Of a DNA stretch of 64,000 bases, positions 27,823 through 39,063 are shown piece after piece. Under the pieces are notes generated by a model, which did not search any database, was not told the DNA's origin, and saw only the letters and a program-made list of their open reading frames with translations. Within the stretch, counting starts at the first letter, position 1, and each line of letters starts with the position of its first letter. The stretch is from Rhizobium sp. BK196 (GTDB lineage Bacteria > Pseudomonadota > Alphaproteobacteria > Rhizobiales > Rhizobiaceae), in assembly GCF_014193255.1 (NCBI RefSeq), contig NZ_JACHZB010000003.1:372001-436000 (forward strand), written 5' to 3'. A program made the position numbers and the translations under genes.

Positions 27823-29223
27823 ATGGCCAAGGCCAGGACACAATTCATCTGCCAGAGCTGCGGCGCGGTGCATAACCGCTGGGCGGGCAAATGCGACAAT
27901 TGCGGCGAGTGGAATACGATCGTCGAAGAAGACCCGATGGGCGGCATCGGCGGCGGCCCCGCCAAGACGCCGAAGAAGGGCCGTCCGGTCGCATTGACGG
28001 CTCTCTCCGGTGAAATCGAGGAAGCGCCGCGCATCCATACAGGCATTTCCGAACTCGACCGCGTCACCGGCGGCGGCTTCGTGCGCGGTTCGGCCGTGCT
28101 CGTCGGCGGTGACCCCGGCATCGGCAAGTCCACGCTGCTCATGCAGGGAGCGGCTGCCCTTTCGCGGCGTGGGCACCGGATCATCTATGTCTCGGGCGAA
28201 GAGGCGGTAGCGCAGGTGCGGCTGCGGGCGCAGCGGCTGGCGGCAGCCGATACCGATGTGCTGCTTGCTGCTGAAACCAATGTCGAGGATATTCTCGCGA
28301 CGCTCGCGGAAGGCAAGCGCCCCGACCTCGTCATTATCGACTCCATCCAGACGCTCTGGAGCGAGCTCGCCGAATCCGCACCGGGTACGGTCACACAGGT
28401 GCGCACCGGCGTGCAGTCGATGATCCGCTTTGCCAAACAGACGGGTGCGGCCATGGTGCTCGTCGGTCATGTGACCAAGGACGGCCAGATCGCCGGCCCG
28501 CGCGTGGTCGAGCATATGGTCGATGCGGTGCTCTATTTCGAGGGCGACCGCGGCCATCACTACCGCATCCTGCGTACGGTCAAGAACCGCTTCGGACCGA
28601 CGGACGAGATCGGCGTCTTCGAAATGTCGGACAAGGGCCTGCGCGAAGTCGCTAACCCCTCGGAACTCTTCCTCGGCGAGCGCAACGAGAAATCACCGGG
28701 TGCAGCGGTTTTTGCCGGCATGGAGGGCACGCGGCCTGTTCTCGTCGAAGTGCAGGCGCTGGTTGCCCCCACTTCACTCGGCACGCCTCGGCGTGCGGTC
28801 GTCGGCTGGGACTCAGCCCGCCTGTCGATGATCCTTGCGGTTCTGGAGGCCCATTGCGGCGTGCGGCTCGGCCAGCATGACGTCTATCTCAACATTGCCG
28901 GCGGCTTCCGCATCTCCGAACCGGCAGCCGATCTGGCCGTCGCATCGGCTCTCGTTTCCTCGCTGGCCGGTATTGCCCTTCCGGCAGATTGCGTCTATTT
29001 CGGCGAAGTCAGTCTGTCGGGCGCCGTCCGGCCGGTTGCGCAAACCGCCCAGCGCCTTAAAGAAGCCGAAAAGCTGGGGTTTTCGGCAGCTCTGCTACCG
29101 TCCGGCTCCGCCGAACTGCCGAGGGGCAGCGGTCGCTGGAGCGAGATCGAGAGCCTGCCGGATCTGGTCGCGCGCATTGCCGGCTCGAAAGGGGCGCTGC
29201 AGCGTGTGGAAGAAGACGTTTGA
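27823..29223 (+). CDS. radA: DNA repair protein RadA
   Basis: 466 aa from ATG 27823 (MAKARTQFICQSCGAVHNRW); a TTG just upstream is not needed. The four-cysteine zinc motif is CQSC...CDNCGEWNT (residues 10-30), Walker A is GDPGIGKST (about 97), and the RadA motif is VKNRFGPTDEIGVFEM (about 250). A Lon-like C-terminal domain (about 285-450) follows. RadA helps branch migration in recombinational repair. Confidence 0.97.
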   Translation: MAKARTQFICQSCGAVHNRWAGKCDNCGEWNTIVEEDPMGGIGGGPAKTPKKGRPVALTALSGEIEEAPRIHTGISELDRVTGGGFVRGSAVLVGGDPGIGKSTLLMQGAAALSRRGHRIIYVSGEEAVAQVRLRAQRLAAADTDVLLAAETNVEDILATLAEGKRPDLVIIDSIQTLWSELAESAPGTVTQVRTGVQSMIRFAKQTGAAMVLVGHVTKDGQIAGPRVVEHMVDAVLYFEGDRGHHYRILRTVKNRFGPTDEIGVFEMSDKGLREVANPSELFLGERNEKSPGAAVFAGMEGTRPVLVEVQALVAPTSLGTPRRAVVGWDSARLSMILAVLEAHCGVRLGQHDVYLNIAGGFRISEPAADLAVASALVSSLAGIALPADCVYFGEVSLSGAVRPVAQTAQRLKEAEKLGFSAALLPSGSAELPRGSGRWSEIESLPDLVARIAGSKGALQRVEEDV

Positions 29224-29312
29224 TCCTTCATCACCGATAGCGGGGATGCTATAGGATCTGCCAAACAAGGCGCGACGCGGCCCGCAAGGCGGCAGTCTGG
29301 AGTGGAATTTAT

Positions 29313-29933
29313 ATGCCCATTACGATTTTCGACGGTATTGTCATCGGCGTCGTGCTCTTCTCCGCCGTATTGGCAATGGTCCGCGGCTTCTCGCGCGAAA
29401 TTCTCTCGATCGCGAGCTGGGGCGGCTCGGCGGCTGCCGCCTATTATCTCTACCCCTATCTCGTGCCTTATGCGAAGAAATATACTGACGATGACCGTAT
29501 CGCGATCGTCGGTTCGGCTGCCGTCGTCTTCCTCATCGCGCTGATCGTCATCTCCTTCATCACGATGAAGATCGCCGATTTCATCATCGACAGCCGTATC
29601 GGCGCGCTCGACCGCACTTTGGGTTTCCTCTTCGGTGCGGCGCGCGGCATACTTCTGCTCGTCGTCGCCGTTGCCTTCTGGAACTGGCTGGTCGATGCAG
29701 ATCATCGCCCGGCCTGGGTCAACAATGCCAAGTCGAAGCCATTCCTGGATTCCCTCGTCGTTCGCCTGCAGGCAGTCCTGCCTGAAGAATTTTCTCAAAT
29801 GATCCAGAAGAGCATTACCGAGAAGCTTGGTGGCGCGCGGACCACGGATGAAAATGCGCCAGCCAACGATCAGGCTCCGGCAGAAGACGCAGCACCCGCG
29901 CCTAACAATGGCGCACAGCAGCCATCGAATTGA
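29313..29933 (+). CDS. cvpA: CvpA family membrane protein
   Basis: 206 aa. About four membrane helices occupy residues 5-130, with 'GFSREILSIASWGGSAAAAY' (about 26-45) typical of CvpA. The last 45 residues are a low-complexity Ala/Pro/Asp tail. CvpA was first linked to colicin V production and is found next to purF throughout proteobacteria, as here; its direct role is not settled. Confidence 0.93.
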   Translation: MPITIFDGIVIGVVLFSAVLAMVRGFSREILSIASWGGSAAAAYYLYPYLVPYAKKYTDDDRIAIVGSAAVVFLIALIVISFITMKIADFIIDSRIGALDRTLGFLFGAARGILLLVVAVAFWNWLVDADHRPAWVNNAKSKPFLDSLVVRLQAVLPEEFSQMIQKSITEKLGGARTTDENAPANDQAPAEDAAPAPNNGAQQPSN

Positions 29934-29997
29934 CGCAGTGTTCACTAGCTTGACCCGCGGCCTGGCAGTTGCCATTTGAGCGGGACGTAAGAACAAA

Positions 29998-30029
29998 GGT
30001 CCGGCCGGGCATTCCGCTCTGCCGGACCT
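29998..30029 (+). terminator. Hairpin after cvpA
   Basis: AGGTCCGGC (29998-30006) pairs with GCCGGACCT (30021-30029) over a 14-base loop. There is no clear T-run, so it is a weak terminator or a leader hairpin of the purF transcript. Confidence 0.5.
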
Positions 30030-30081
30030 CAGCTGTTTCAGAGCCGGCGGGCTTTGAAACAGACGTCGTTCAGCATGAAAC

Positions 30082-30108
30082 TATCGGAAAGCTGCAAGAT
30101 TTCCGATA
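30082..30108. promoter_or_regulatory. Perfect inverted repeat upstream of purF
   Basis: TATCGGAAA (30082-30090) and TTTCCGATA (30100-30108) are separated by nine bases and lie 52 bases before the purF ATG. The symmetry and 18-base centre-to-centre spacing suit a dimeric regulator site, but an mRNA hairpin is equally possible. Confidence 0.5.
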
Positions 30109-30160
30109 TCATACTACTGGAAATGCCGATCCATTCTTGTGAGAGCAAAGGCCCGCAGAA

Positions 30161-31651
30161 ATGAACCAGTCCCATTCCTTCCCGACCGACGATCCGCTCG
30201 ACGGAGACACGCTGCATGAAGAATGCGGTGTTTTCGGAATTCTGGGACATGCCGATGCCGCAGCACTGACGGCGCTCGGCCTGCACGCCCTTCAGCATCG
30301 CGGGCAGGAGGCAGCCGGTATCGTTTCCTTCGATGGCAAGCGCTTCCATCAGGAACGGCATATGGGCCTGGTCGGCGACCACTACACCAATCCGATGACG
30401 CTTGCCCGCCTGCCCGGCACCATCTCGATCGGCCATACGCGCTATTCCACAACAGGCGAAGTGGCGATGCGCAACGTGCAGCCGCTCTTTGCCGAACTGG
30501 AAGAGGGCGGCATCGCCATTGCCCATAACGGCAATTTCACCAACGGCCTGACGCTGCGCCGCCAGATCATCGCGACTGGCGCGATCTGTCAGTCGACATC
30601 CGACACCGAAGTTGTTCTCCACCTCATCGCCCGCTCCCGCCATACATCCACGGCCGATCGCTTCATCGACGCCATCCGCCAGATGGAAGGCGGCTATTCG
30701 ATGCTCGCCATGACGCGCACCAAGCTGATCGCAGCGCGCGACCCCACCGGCATCCGCCCGCTGGTCATGGGCGAACTGGACGGCAAGCCGATCTTCTGCT
30801 CGGAAACCTGCGCGCTTGACATTATCGGCGCGAAGTTCATCCGCGACGTGGAGAATGGCGAAGTCGTCATCTGCGAAATCCAGCCCGACGGTTCGATCAG
30901 CATCGATGCGCGCAAGCCGAGCAAGCAGCAGCCCGAACGCCTCTGCCTGTTCGAATATGTCTATTTCGCTCGTCCGGACTCAGTCGTCGGCGGCCGCAAC
31001 GTCTATACGACGCGCAAAAACATGGGGATGAACCTCGCCAAGGAATCGCCTGTCGATGCCGACGTGATTGTGCCCGTTCCCGATGGCGGCACGCCGGCCG
31101 CGCTCGGCTATGCACAGGAAAGCGGCATTCCGTTCGAATATGGCATCATCCGCAACCACTACGTCGGCCGCACCTTCATCGAGCCGACGCAGCAGATCCG
31201 CGCCTTCGGTGTGAAGCTCAAGCATTCCGCGAACCGGGCGATGATCGAAGGCAAGCGCGTGGTGCTGGTCGACGATTCCATCGTGCGCGGCACCACTTCG
31301 CTGAAGATCGTGCAGATGATCCGCGAGGCCGGCGCCAGGGAAGTGCATATCCGCGTTGCCAGCCCGATGATCTTCTTCCCGGATTTCTACGGCATCGACA
31401 CTCCCGATGCCGACAAGCTGCTCGCCAACCAGTATGCTGATGTCGAAGCCATGGCGAAGTATATCGGCGCGGATTCGCTGGCCTTCCTGTCGATTAACGG
31501 CCTCTATCGCGCCGTCGGCGGCGAGGACCGCAACCCGGCCCGGCCGCAGTTTACCGACCACTACTTTACCGGTGACTATCCGACCCGCCTTCTCGATAAG
31601 AACGGCGAGTCCATGGGCAACAAGATTTCCATGCTCGCCAGCAACGGCTAA
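30161..31651 (+). CDS. purF: Amidophosphoribosyltransferase
   Basis: 496 aa. The first 21 residues form a propeptide, since 'HEECGVFGILGH' puts the catalytic cysteine at position 22. Glutaminase residues follow ('GHTRYSTTGE', 'AHNGNF'), and the PRPP loop is RVVLVDDSIVRGTTS (about 365). It makes phosphoribosylamine, the first step of purine synthesis. Three of the four iron-sulfur ligand positions of the Bacillus enzyme appear replaced (see findings). A terminator follows. Confidence 0.97.
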   Translation: MNQSHSFPTDDPLDGDTLHEECGVFGILGHADAAALTALGLHALQHRGQEAAGIVSFDGKRFHQERHMGLVGDHYTNPMTLARLPGTISIGHTRYSTTGEVAMRNVQPLFAELEEGGIAIAHNGNFTNGLTLRRQIIATGAICQSTSDTEVVLHLIARSRHTSTADRFIDAIRQMEGGYSMLAMTRTKLIAARDPTGIRPLVMGELDGKPIFCSETCALDIIGAKFIRDVENGEVVICEIQPDGSISIDARKPSKQQPERLCLFEYVYFARPDSVVGGRNVYTTRKNMGMNLAKESPVDADVIVPVPDGGTPAALGYAQESGIPFEYGIIRNHYVGRTFIEPTQQIRAFGVKLKHSANRAMIEGKRVVLVDDSIVRGTTSLKIVQMIREAGAREVHIRVASPMIFFPDFYGIDTPDADKLLANQYADVEAMAKYIGADSLAFLSINGLYRAVGGEDRNPARPQFTDHYFTGDYPTRLLDKNGESMGNKISMLASNG

Positions 31652-31677
31652 TCCGCTTCGACTTTGACTTTCCGATC

Positions 31678-31706
31678 AGGGGCGCTTATTGCGCCCCTTA
31701 CCTTTT
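31678..31706 (+). terminator. Intrinsic terminator after purF
   Basis: AGGGGCGC (31678-31685), loop TTATT, GCGCCCCT (31691-31698), then TACCTTTTC. It separates purF from the downstream SDR gene. Confidence 0.8.
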
Positions 31707-31730
31707 CAAGCATATCCGGAGCCGCGGCAG

Positions 31731-32471
31731 ATGAACATCAATCTTGAAGGCAGGATCGCGCTGGTGACCGGCGCATCGCGCGGCATCGGCTACTTCACGG
31801 CACTCGAACTCGCCAAGGCCGGCGCGCATGTGATCGCCTGCGCCCGCACGGTCGGCGGCCTGGAAGAACTCGACGACGCCATCAAGGCCGTTGGCGGCTC
31901 CGCGACCCTCGTCCCCTTCGATCTCGCCGATATGGAAGCGATCGACCGTCTCGGCGGCTCGATCTTCGAGCGCTGGGGCAAGCTCGACATCCTCGTCGCC
32001 AATGCCGGCGTGCTCGGCGTCATCTCGCCGATCGGCCATATCGAAGCGAAGATCTTCGAAAAGGTGATGAACATCAACGTCAACGCCACCTGGCGGCTGA
32101 TCCGTTCGGTCGATCCGCTGCTGAACCGCTCGGATGCCGGCCGCGCCGTCATCATGTCCTCGGGCGCGGCCCATAAGTGCCGCCCCTTCTGGAGCGCCTA
32201 TTCGGCATCGAAGGCAGCCGTCGAGGCTCTGACGCGCACATGGGCTGGCGAGACGCAGACAACGCCACTGCGCATCACCAGCGTCGATCCGGGCGCAACC
32301 CGCACTGCCATGCGCGCGCAGGCCGTCCCCGGCGAAGATCCGATGAGCCTGCCGCATCCCTCCGAAGTGGCGAAGGCGATCCTGCCGCTGCTCGGGCCTG
32401 GTGTGACCGAAACGGGCAAACTGTTCATCGTGCGCGAGAACAAGCTGGTGGATTACCGGCTGCCGGGATAG
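31731..32471 (+). CDS. Short-chain dehydrogenase/reductase
   Basis: 246 aa from ATG 31731 (MNINLEGRIALVTGASRG). It has TGASRGIG (about 12-19) for NAD(P) binding, NAGVLG (about 89), and Ser-Tyr-Lys as 'SSGAAHK...WSAYSASKAAVEA' (about 140-165). The substrate cannot be told from sequence. It lies 33 bases after the purF terminator and is convergent with the GH25 gene. Confidence 0.93.
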   Translation: MNINLEGRIALVTGASRGIGYFTALELAKAGAHVIACARTVGGLEELDDAIKAVGGSATLVPFDLADMEAIDRLGGSIFERWGKLDILVANAGVLGVISPIGHIEAKIFEKVMNINVNATWRLIRSVDPLLNRSDAGRAVIMSSGAAHKCRPFWSAYSASKAAVEALTRTWAGETQTTPLRITSVDPGATRTAMRAQAVPGEDPMSLPHPSEVAKAILPLLGPGVTETGKLFIVRENKLVDYRLPG

Positions 32472-32480
32472 GCTGAGTTC

Positions 32481-33332
32481 TCAGTTTGTAGCAACGGCTG
32501 GGAAGAGACGTGCAAAGCCCGTTTCTGATGGGCACAGTGCATTAAGGTCCACTGCCCCCTTAATGCCGTCCACCGTACCATTGTCGGCAAATTGCCAGAT
32601 CGACCAACGACTGCAGCTTTCCTGCGCAGGCTCCCTGAATATGCTTCGCAGCCAGAGGTAATGATCGGGAAAGCGGCTTTCATTACCTTTCAGATATTGG
32701 TCAAAGAATTCCTGTGTGACGTAAAAAATCGGCTTTTCCGGAAAACCACTCTTCAGCTCGGCAACGAAGGCGTTCACTTCCATCGCCATTTCATCGAGCG
32801 TCGGTATTTTGTCGCAGTTACCGACAAATTCCAGGTCGATGGCGATGGGCAAGGCATCCGGCGTTTTCGGCACGGCTGCCAGGACATTCTGCGCCTGATC
32901 CCTGCCCGGGCGGCAGAAGGTGAAAAAGTGATAAGCGCCCCTCACCAGCCCCGCATCTCCGGCACGCTGCCAGTTCTCTGCGAACCGGGAATCCCGGTGA
33001 TCGCCGCCTTCGGTCGCCTTTATGATTGCGAAACGCACGTTCGGCTGGGCAGCCACGGTCTTCCAATCAACGACACCCTGGTGATGACTGACATCGATGC
33101 CTTGGATCGGATAACGGGCCAGTGACGGATTGTTGAAGCGAAGCATTCCAAAATCGTATGCGAAATATGCAGCGAATGCGACTATCAGAATTGCAGCCGC
33201 TCCGATCGCCCACCGGACCAATCTTCCCACTCGTTCCCCCAACAATTTATAGCAGCGTCCGCTGGTTAACTGCGATTTGCGCCGCGAGAATGGCGGAAGC
33301 CTCAGAGCATGCACTATATTTTCGCCGGACAT
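32481..33332 (-). CDS. Membrane-anchored GH25 lysozyme-like protein
   Basis: 283 aa as drawn from ATG 33332. An N-terminal membrane segment (residues about 39-60, '[19 protein letters not shown]') leads to a GH25 domain with '[18 protein letters not shown]' (catalytic Asp, about 80) and 'IAIDLEFVG' holding the D-x-E pair (about 167). GH25 enzymes cleave the MurNAc-GlcNAc bond in peptidoglycan. The start is uncertain: TTG codons at 33245 and 33242 would give a shorter protein beginning just before the membrane helix. Confidence 0.88.
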   Translation of the reverse strand: MSGENIVHALRLPPFSRRKSQLTSGRCYKLLGERVGRLVRWAIGAAAILIVAFAAYFAYDFGMLRFNNPSLARYPIQGIDVSHHQGVVDWKTVAAQPNVRFAIIKATEGGDHRDSRFAENWQRAGDAGLVRGAYHFFTFCRPGRDQAQNVLAAVPKTPDALPIAIDLEFVGNCDKIPTLDEMAMEVNAFVAELKSGFPEKPIFYVTQEFFDQYLKGNESRFPDHYLWLRSIFREPAQESCSRWSIWQFADNGTVDGIKGAVDLNALCPSETGFARLFPAVATN

Positions 33333-33581
33333 TGCCCCCTGTGGTCAGCACATCACGGGCGCCGAGCGAACTCCCTCCGGATGGGTCCTTGCCCTCTTGA
33401 CCAAACTCCGATCCCGCGCCATAAAACGCGTCATGAAAACGGTTACCTGCATTATTTGCCGGAAGATTATTCGCTAGCCCAAAGCTGGCCTGGCCGTTTT
33501 CGTCTCCCAAATGTCCAAGATGCGAAACGCCCCGGCCTGCCGGTGGCAGTATTTTGTGCTTATGCATATCGGGAGAGTGAA

Positions 33582-34958
33582 ATGGGCGGTACGCCGGAAC
33601 TGAAGCTGTACAACACGCTGACGCGGGAGAAATCGGTTTTCAAGCCGATCGATGCCGAAAACGTCCGCATGTACGTGTGCGGCCCGACGGTCTATGATTT
33701 CGCCCATATCGGCAATGCGCGGCCGGTCATCGTCTTCGACGTGCTGTTCCGCCTGTTGCGCCATGTCTATGGCGAAAGCCACGTCACCTATGCGCGCAAC
33801 ATCACCGACGTCGACGACAAGATCAACGCGCGGGCGCTGCGCGACTATCCGGGCCTGCCGCTGAACGCGGCGATCCGGGCGGTGACGGAAAAGACCGAGA
33901 AACAGTTTCTCGACGATGCCTTGGCACTAGGGTCGCTCGAGCCGACAGTGCAGCCGCGTGCGACCGACAATATCGCTGAGATGATCGAGATCATCGAGCG
34001 GCTGATTGCGCGCGGCCATGCCTATCAGGCATCAGGCGAAGTGTTGTTCGACACGAAGTCGATGGCCGATTACGGCCGGCTTTCGAAGCGCAATCTCGAT
34101 GAGCAGCAGGCGGGCGCCCGCGTCGCCGTTGATGCGCACAAGAAGAGCCCTGGCGACTTCGTGCTCTGGAAGCTCTCAGACGAAAACGAACCCGGCTGGG
34201 AAAGCCCCTGGGGCCGCGGCCGTCCGGGCTGGCATATCGAGTGCTCGGCAATGAGCGGGCGTTATCTCGGCGACGTCTTCGATATCCATGGCGGTGGGCT
34301 GGACCTGATCTTCCCGCACCACGAGAACGAGATCGCCCAGTCGCGTTGCGCCCATGGCACTGACGTGATGGCGAATGTCTGGATGCATAACGGCTTCCTG
34401 CAGGTCGAAGGCCGCAAGATGTCGAAGTCCGAAGGCAATTTCGTTACCATCTACGAATTGCTGCACACGGAGACTTTCGCTGGCCGTCAGTGGCCGGGCG
34501 AAGTGCTTCGCCTTGCTATGCTGATGACGCATTACCGCGAGCCGATCGACTTTTCGGTCAAGCGGCTGGAGGAAGCCGAACGTCTGCTAGCCAAATGGCC
34601 GGCGGCCGAACCTGGTGATGCCAAGCCGGATGAGACCGTGCTGAACGCGCTCGCCGACGATCTCAATACGGTCGCAGCTGTCCAGGCGCTGCATGCGCTC
34701 GCCCAATCCGGCAACGACGCGGTCTTTGCGGCCAGTGCGGCCCTGCTCGGCGTGCTGCCGAAGAAGACGGAAATTGATGAGGCGGTGGCGGCCGAGATCG
34801 ATGCGCGCGTCAGGGCTCGACTGGAGTTGCTCAAGGCAAAGAACTTCGCCGAAGCCGACAAGATCCGCGATTCGCTTGCTGCCGAGGGTATCCAGCTCAA
34901 AGATGGCAAGGATCCGGCAACGGGCGAACGCGTGACGACGTGGGAGGTGAAGAAATGA
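33582..34958 (+). CDS. cysS: Cysteinyl-tRNA synthetase
   Basis: 458 aa from ATG 33582 ([18 protein letters not shown]); the frame opens at 33309 in a 249-base gap. [18 protein letters not shown] (about 28-45) includes a zinc cysteine and the HIGN motif, and KMSKSEGNF (about 280) is the KMSKS loop. The C-terminal region has '[19 protein letters not shown]'. It charges tRNA-Cys. The stop overlaps the next ATG as ATGA, starting a chain of five coupled genes. Confidence 0.97.
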   Translation: MGGTPELKLYNTLTREKSVFKPIDAENVRMYVCGPTVYDFAHIGNARPVIVFDVLFRLLRHVYGESHVTYARNITDVDDKINARALRDYPGLPLNAAIRAVTEKTEKQFLDDALALGSLEPTVQPRATDNIAEMIEIIERLIARGHAYQASGEVLFDTKSMADYGRLSKRNLDEQQAGARVAVDAHKKSPGDFVLWKLSDENEPGWESPWGRGRPGWHIECSAMSGRYLGDVFDIHGGGLDLIFPHHENEIAQSRCAHGTDVMANVWMHNGFLQVEGRKMSKSEGNFVTIYELLHTETFAGRQWPGEVLRLAMLMTHYREPIDFSVKRLEEAERLLAKWPAAEPGDAKPDETVLNALADDLNTVAAVQALHALAQSGNDAVFAASAALLGVLPKKTEIDEAVAAEIDARVRARLELLKAKNFAEADKIRDSLAAEGIQLKDGKDPATGERVTTWEVKK

Positions 34959-35431
34959 ACACCTATACCGGTGGATGCCAATGCGGAGCGATCCGGTTCC
35001 GGGTGCGGGGTACGCTCCCGAGCTCCTCGATCTGCCATTGCCGCATGTGCCAAAAGGCGTTCGGCGCCTACTACGCGCCGCTGGTTTCCGTACGCGGGAT
35101 GGAATTCGAGTGGACCAGAGGGCAGCGAAAGACCTTCCGATCCTCGAATTTCGTCAGTCGCGGCTTCTGCGGCGATTGCGGTACGCCGCTGACCTACGAG
35201 GCGCCTGACGGTATGGCCGTCGCGGCTGGCGCGTTCGATGATCCTTCTCTGCTGCCGCCGACTATTCAGTGGGGCGTGGAAGGCAAGATCGGCTTCGTCG
35301 ATCATCTGCATGAACTGCCGGGCGAACGGACCGAGGCGGATGTCGCCGCAGGCTCCTTCCTCCGCGAGATCATCTCCTATCAGCATCCGGACCACGATAC
35401 GCCGGTCTGGCCGCCGGAGGATCACGCCTGA
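34955..35431 (+). CDS. GFA-family (CENP-V fold) zinc protein 1
   Basis: 158 aa from ATG 34955, overlapping the cysS stop. The zinc cysteines are GGCQCGA (7-13), CHCRMCQKA (about 27-35) and GFCGDCGTP (about 72-80). The fold is that of glutathione-dependent formaldehyde-activating enzyme (Gfa), but most family members have no proven substrate. The C-terminus carries '[13 protein letters not shown]', shared with the next two genes. First of three tandem paralogues. Confidence 0.93.
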   Translation: MNTYTGGCQCGAIRFRVRGTLPSSSICHCRMCQKAFGAYYAPLVSVRGMEFEWTRGQRKTFRSSNFVSRGFCGDCGTPLTYEAPDGMAVAAGAFDDPSLLPPTIQWGVEGKIGFVDHLHELPGERTEADVAAGSFLREIISYQHPDHDTPVWPPEDHA

Positions 35432-35901
35432 TGGAAACGGTGGAGCAAACTGGGGGTTGCCAGTGCGGCGCAGTTCGCTATCGGGCGCGTGGCGAACTCG
35501 GCTATCCGCATATTTGCCACTGCCGCATGTGCCAGAAGGCCGCCGGCAATTATTTCCTGCCGCTTGCTGCGGCCATGCGTGAAGGTTTCGAGCTGACGCG
35601 CGGAGAGCCGAAATGGTTCCACTCTTCCGGTCTCGTGCGGCGCGGCTTTTGCGGCGATTGCGGCACGCCGCTTTTCTACGACAGTCCCGATGCCGACTCC
35701 ATCAACATCACGCTCGGATCGCTCGATGATCCGCAGACGGTAAAGCCGGTCATGCAGTCCAATCTCGACAGCAAAATGGTCTGGTTTCATGCGCTCGATG
35801 GCTTGCCTGTCGAGCCGGAACCGGAAACAAACGATCGCGAGAACAGGATTGCGGCGAGCAACCGTCAGCATCCCGACCACGATACATCCCATTGGCCTTG
35901 A
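35431..35901 (+). CDS. GFA-family (CENP-V fold) zinc protein 2
   Basis: 156 aa, with its ATG overlapping the previous TGA by one base (TGATG). It has the same cysteine pattern: [21 protein letters not shown] and [12 protein letters not shown]. The tail 'NRQHPDHDTSHWP' has His in place of Val. The middle third is the most divergent from its neighbours. Reaction unknown; thiol-adduct or formaldehyde chemistry is possible from family only. Confidence 0.93.
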   Translation: METVEQTGGCQCGAVRYRARGELGYPHICHCRMCQKAAGNYFLPLAAAMREGFELTRGEPKWFHSSGLVRRGFCGDCGTPLFYDSPDADSINITLGSLDDPQTVKPVMQSNLDSKMVWFHALDGLPVEPEPETNDRENRIAASNRQHPDHDTSHWP

Positions 35902-35912
35902 GGAGCTTCTCC

Positions 35913-37345
<1,433 letters not shown>

Positions 37346-37374
37346 AGCCGCAAGCGGCGACAGGAAACATCACT

Positions 37375-38991
37375 ATGGCACGCGAAAGAATCTACCTCTT
37401 CGATACGACGCTCCGGGACGGGCAACAGACGCCCGGCATCGACTTTTCCGTCGAGGACAAGATTGCGATTGCGAGCATGCTGGACGAATTCGGGCTCGAT
37501 TATGTCGAGGGCGGCTATCCGGGCGCAAATCCGACCGACACCGCCTTCTTCGCCGAGAAGCGCACCAGCCAGGCCTCCTTCGTCGCCTTCGGCATGACGA
37601 AGCGGCCGGGTGTTTCCGCCTCCAACGATCCGGGCATCGCAGGCCTCCTGCAGGCGCGCAGCGACGCCGTCTGTTTCGTCGCCAAGAGCTGGGATTACCA
37701 CGTGCAGGTGGCGCTCGGCTGCACCAACGAGGAAAACCTTGAATGCATCGCCGAAAGCGTCAAAGCCGCTGTTGCCGCCGGCAAGGAAGCGCTTGTTGAT
37801 TGCGAGCATTTCTTCGACGGCTACAAGGCCAATCCGGAATATGCGCTCGCCTGTGCGAAGACCGCCTATGAGAACGGCGCGCGCTGGGTGGTGCTCTGCG
37901 ATACCAATGGCGGCACGCAGCCGCCGGAAGTGCGCGCCATCGTCGAAGCCGTGATCGCCTTCGGCGTGCCGGGCCACTGTCTCGGCATCCACGCGCATAA
38001 CGATACAGGCCAGGCGGTCGCCAATTCGCTCGTCGCGGTCGAGGCAGGCGTGCGCCAGATCCAGGGTACGCTGAACGGCGTCGGCGAACGTTGCGGCAAT
38101 GCCAATCTGGTGACGTTGATCCCGACACTTGCGCTGAAGAGCGCCTACAACACGCGTTTCGAAACGGCGATCGACGCAGAGCGGCTGACTAACCTCACCC
38201 GCCTGTCGCACGCCTTCGACGAACTCCTGAACCGCTCGCCGGATCATCAGATGCCCTATGTCGGCGCGTCTGCCTTCGCTACCAAAGCCGGCATCCATGC
38301 TTCGGCGCTTGTAAAAGATCCGCGCACCTACGAGCACGTGCCGCCGGAAAGTGTCGGCAATTTCCGCAAGGTCATGGTCTCGGATCAGGGCGGCAAGGCG
38401 AACTTCATCAATGCACTGAGGCGACGTGGCATCGACGTCGCCAAGGACGATCCGAAGCTCGATCTCCTGATTTCGATCGTGAAGGAGCGCGAGGCGTCCG
38501 GCTATGCCTATGAGGGTGCCGATGCGAGCTTCGAGCTTCTGGCGCGCCGCACCATGGGCACCATCCCGGACTTCTTCTCGATCGACGGCTTCCGGGTGAT
38601 GATCGAACGGCGCTTCGATTCCCACGGGCGTATAAAGATCGTCTCCGAAGCCGTCGTGAAGATCGCCATCGACGGGCAGACGCTGATGTCGGTCGCGGAA
38701 GCCGAAGGCCCGGTCAATGCGCTTGACCTCGCGTTGCGCAAGGATTTCGGCAAGTATCAGCATGAGATCGACGATCTCGTGCTCGCCGATTTTAAAGTGC
38801 GTATCCTCAATGGCGGCACCGAGGCCATCACCCGCGTTCTCATCGAATCCACTGATTCCAGCGGCGTGCGCTGGTGGACGGTCGGCGTTTCCGAAAACAT
38901 CATCGACGCGTCCTTCCAGGCGTTGATGGATTCGGTCATCTACAAGCTGATGAAGAACCGGCAGCTTGCTGGCAAGATCGCAGCCGAATGA
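37375..38991 (+). CDS. cimA: Citramalate synthase (2-isopropylmalate synthase family)
   Basis: 538 aa from ATG 37375 (MARERIYLFDTTLRDGQQ). 'DTTLRDGQQTPG' (about 10-21) and the metal-binding 'GIHAHNDTGQAVANSL' (about 203-218) define the HMGL-like barrel, and 'NGVGERCGNANL' is also family-typical. A LeuA-type allosteric domain fills residues about 390-520. Length and sequence favour citramalate synthase over LeuA: acetyl-CoA plus pyruvate to citramalate, an alternative isoleucine route. Thirty bases follow pip, so it may have its own control. Confidence 0.88.
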   Translation: MARERIYLFDTTLRDGQQTPGIDFSVEDKIAIASMLDEFGLDYVEGGYPGANPTDTAFFAEKRTSQASFVAFGMTKRPGVSASNDPGIAGLLQARSDAVCFVAKSWDYHVQVALGCTNEENLECIAESVKAAVAAGKEALVDCEHFFDGYKANPEYALACAKTAYENGARWVVLCDTNGGTQPPEVRAIVEAVIAFGVPGHCLGIHAHNDTGQAVANSLVAVEAGVRQIQGTLNGVGERCGNANLVTLIPTLALKSAYNTRFETAIDAERLTNLTRLSHAFDELLNRSPDHQMPYVGASAFATKAGIHASALVKDPRTYEHVPPESVGNFRKVMVSDQGGKANFINALRRRGIDVAKDDPKLDLLISIVKEREASGYAYEGADASFELLARRTMGTIPDFFSIDGFRVMIERRFDSHGRIKIVSEAVVKIAIDGQTLMSVAEAEGPVNALDLALRKDFGKYQHEIDDLVLADFKVRILNGGTEAITRVLIESTDSSGVRWWTVGVSENIIDASFQALMDSVIYKLMKNRQLAGKIAAE

Positions 38992-38998
38992 GTGCTGT

Positions 38999-39063
38999 TA
39001 CGTCCGGAATCGCGTGAAAACAAAGAGATAGAGCATTTCCATGCGAAAAAACGGAAAATGCTC
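38999..39063. repeat. Dispersed intergenic palindromic repeat, copy B
   Basis: This is the reverse-orientation copy of the element at 11325-11427. It holds the conserved 'ACGTCCGGAATCGCGTG' stretch and a stem GAGCATTTCC (39031-39040) with GGAAAATGCTC (39053-39063) carrying one bulged base. It fills the gap between the convergent cimA-like gene and the PCMT-like gene and touches the latter's TAG stop. Confidence 0.85.

Noticed and set aside
34940..34954. Earlier start for the first GFA gene
   Set aside because: The ATG at 34955 gives the ATGA overlap seen elsewhere in the operon and matches the N-termini of the two paralogues.
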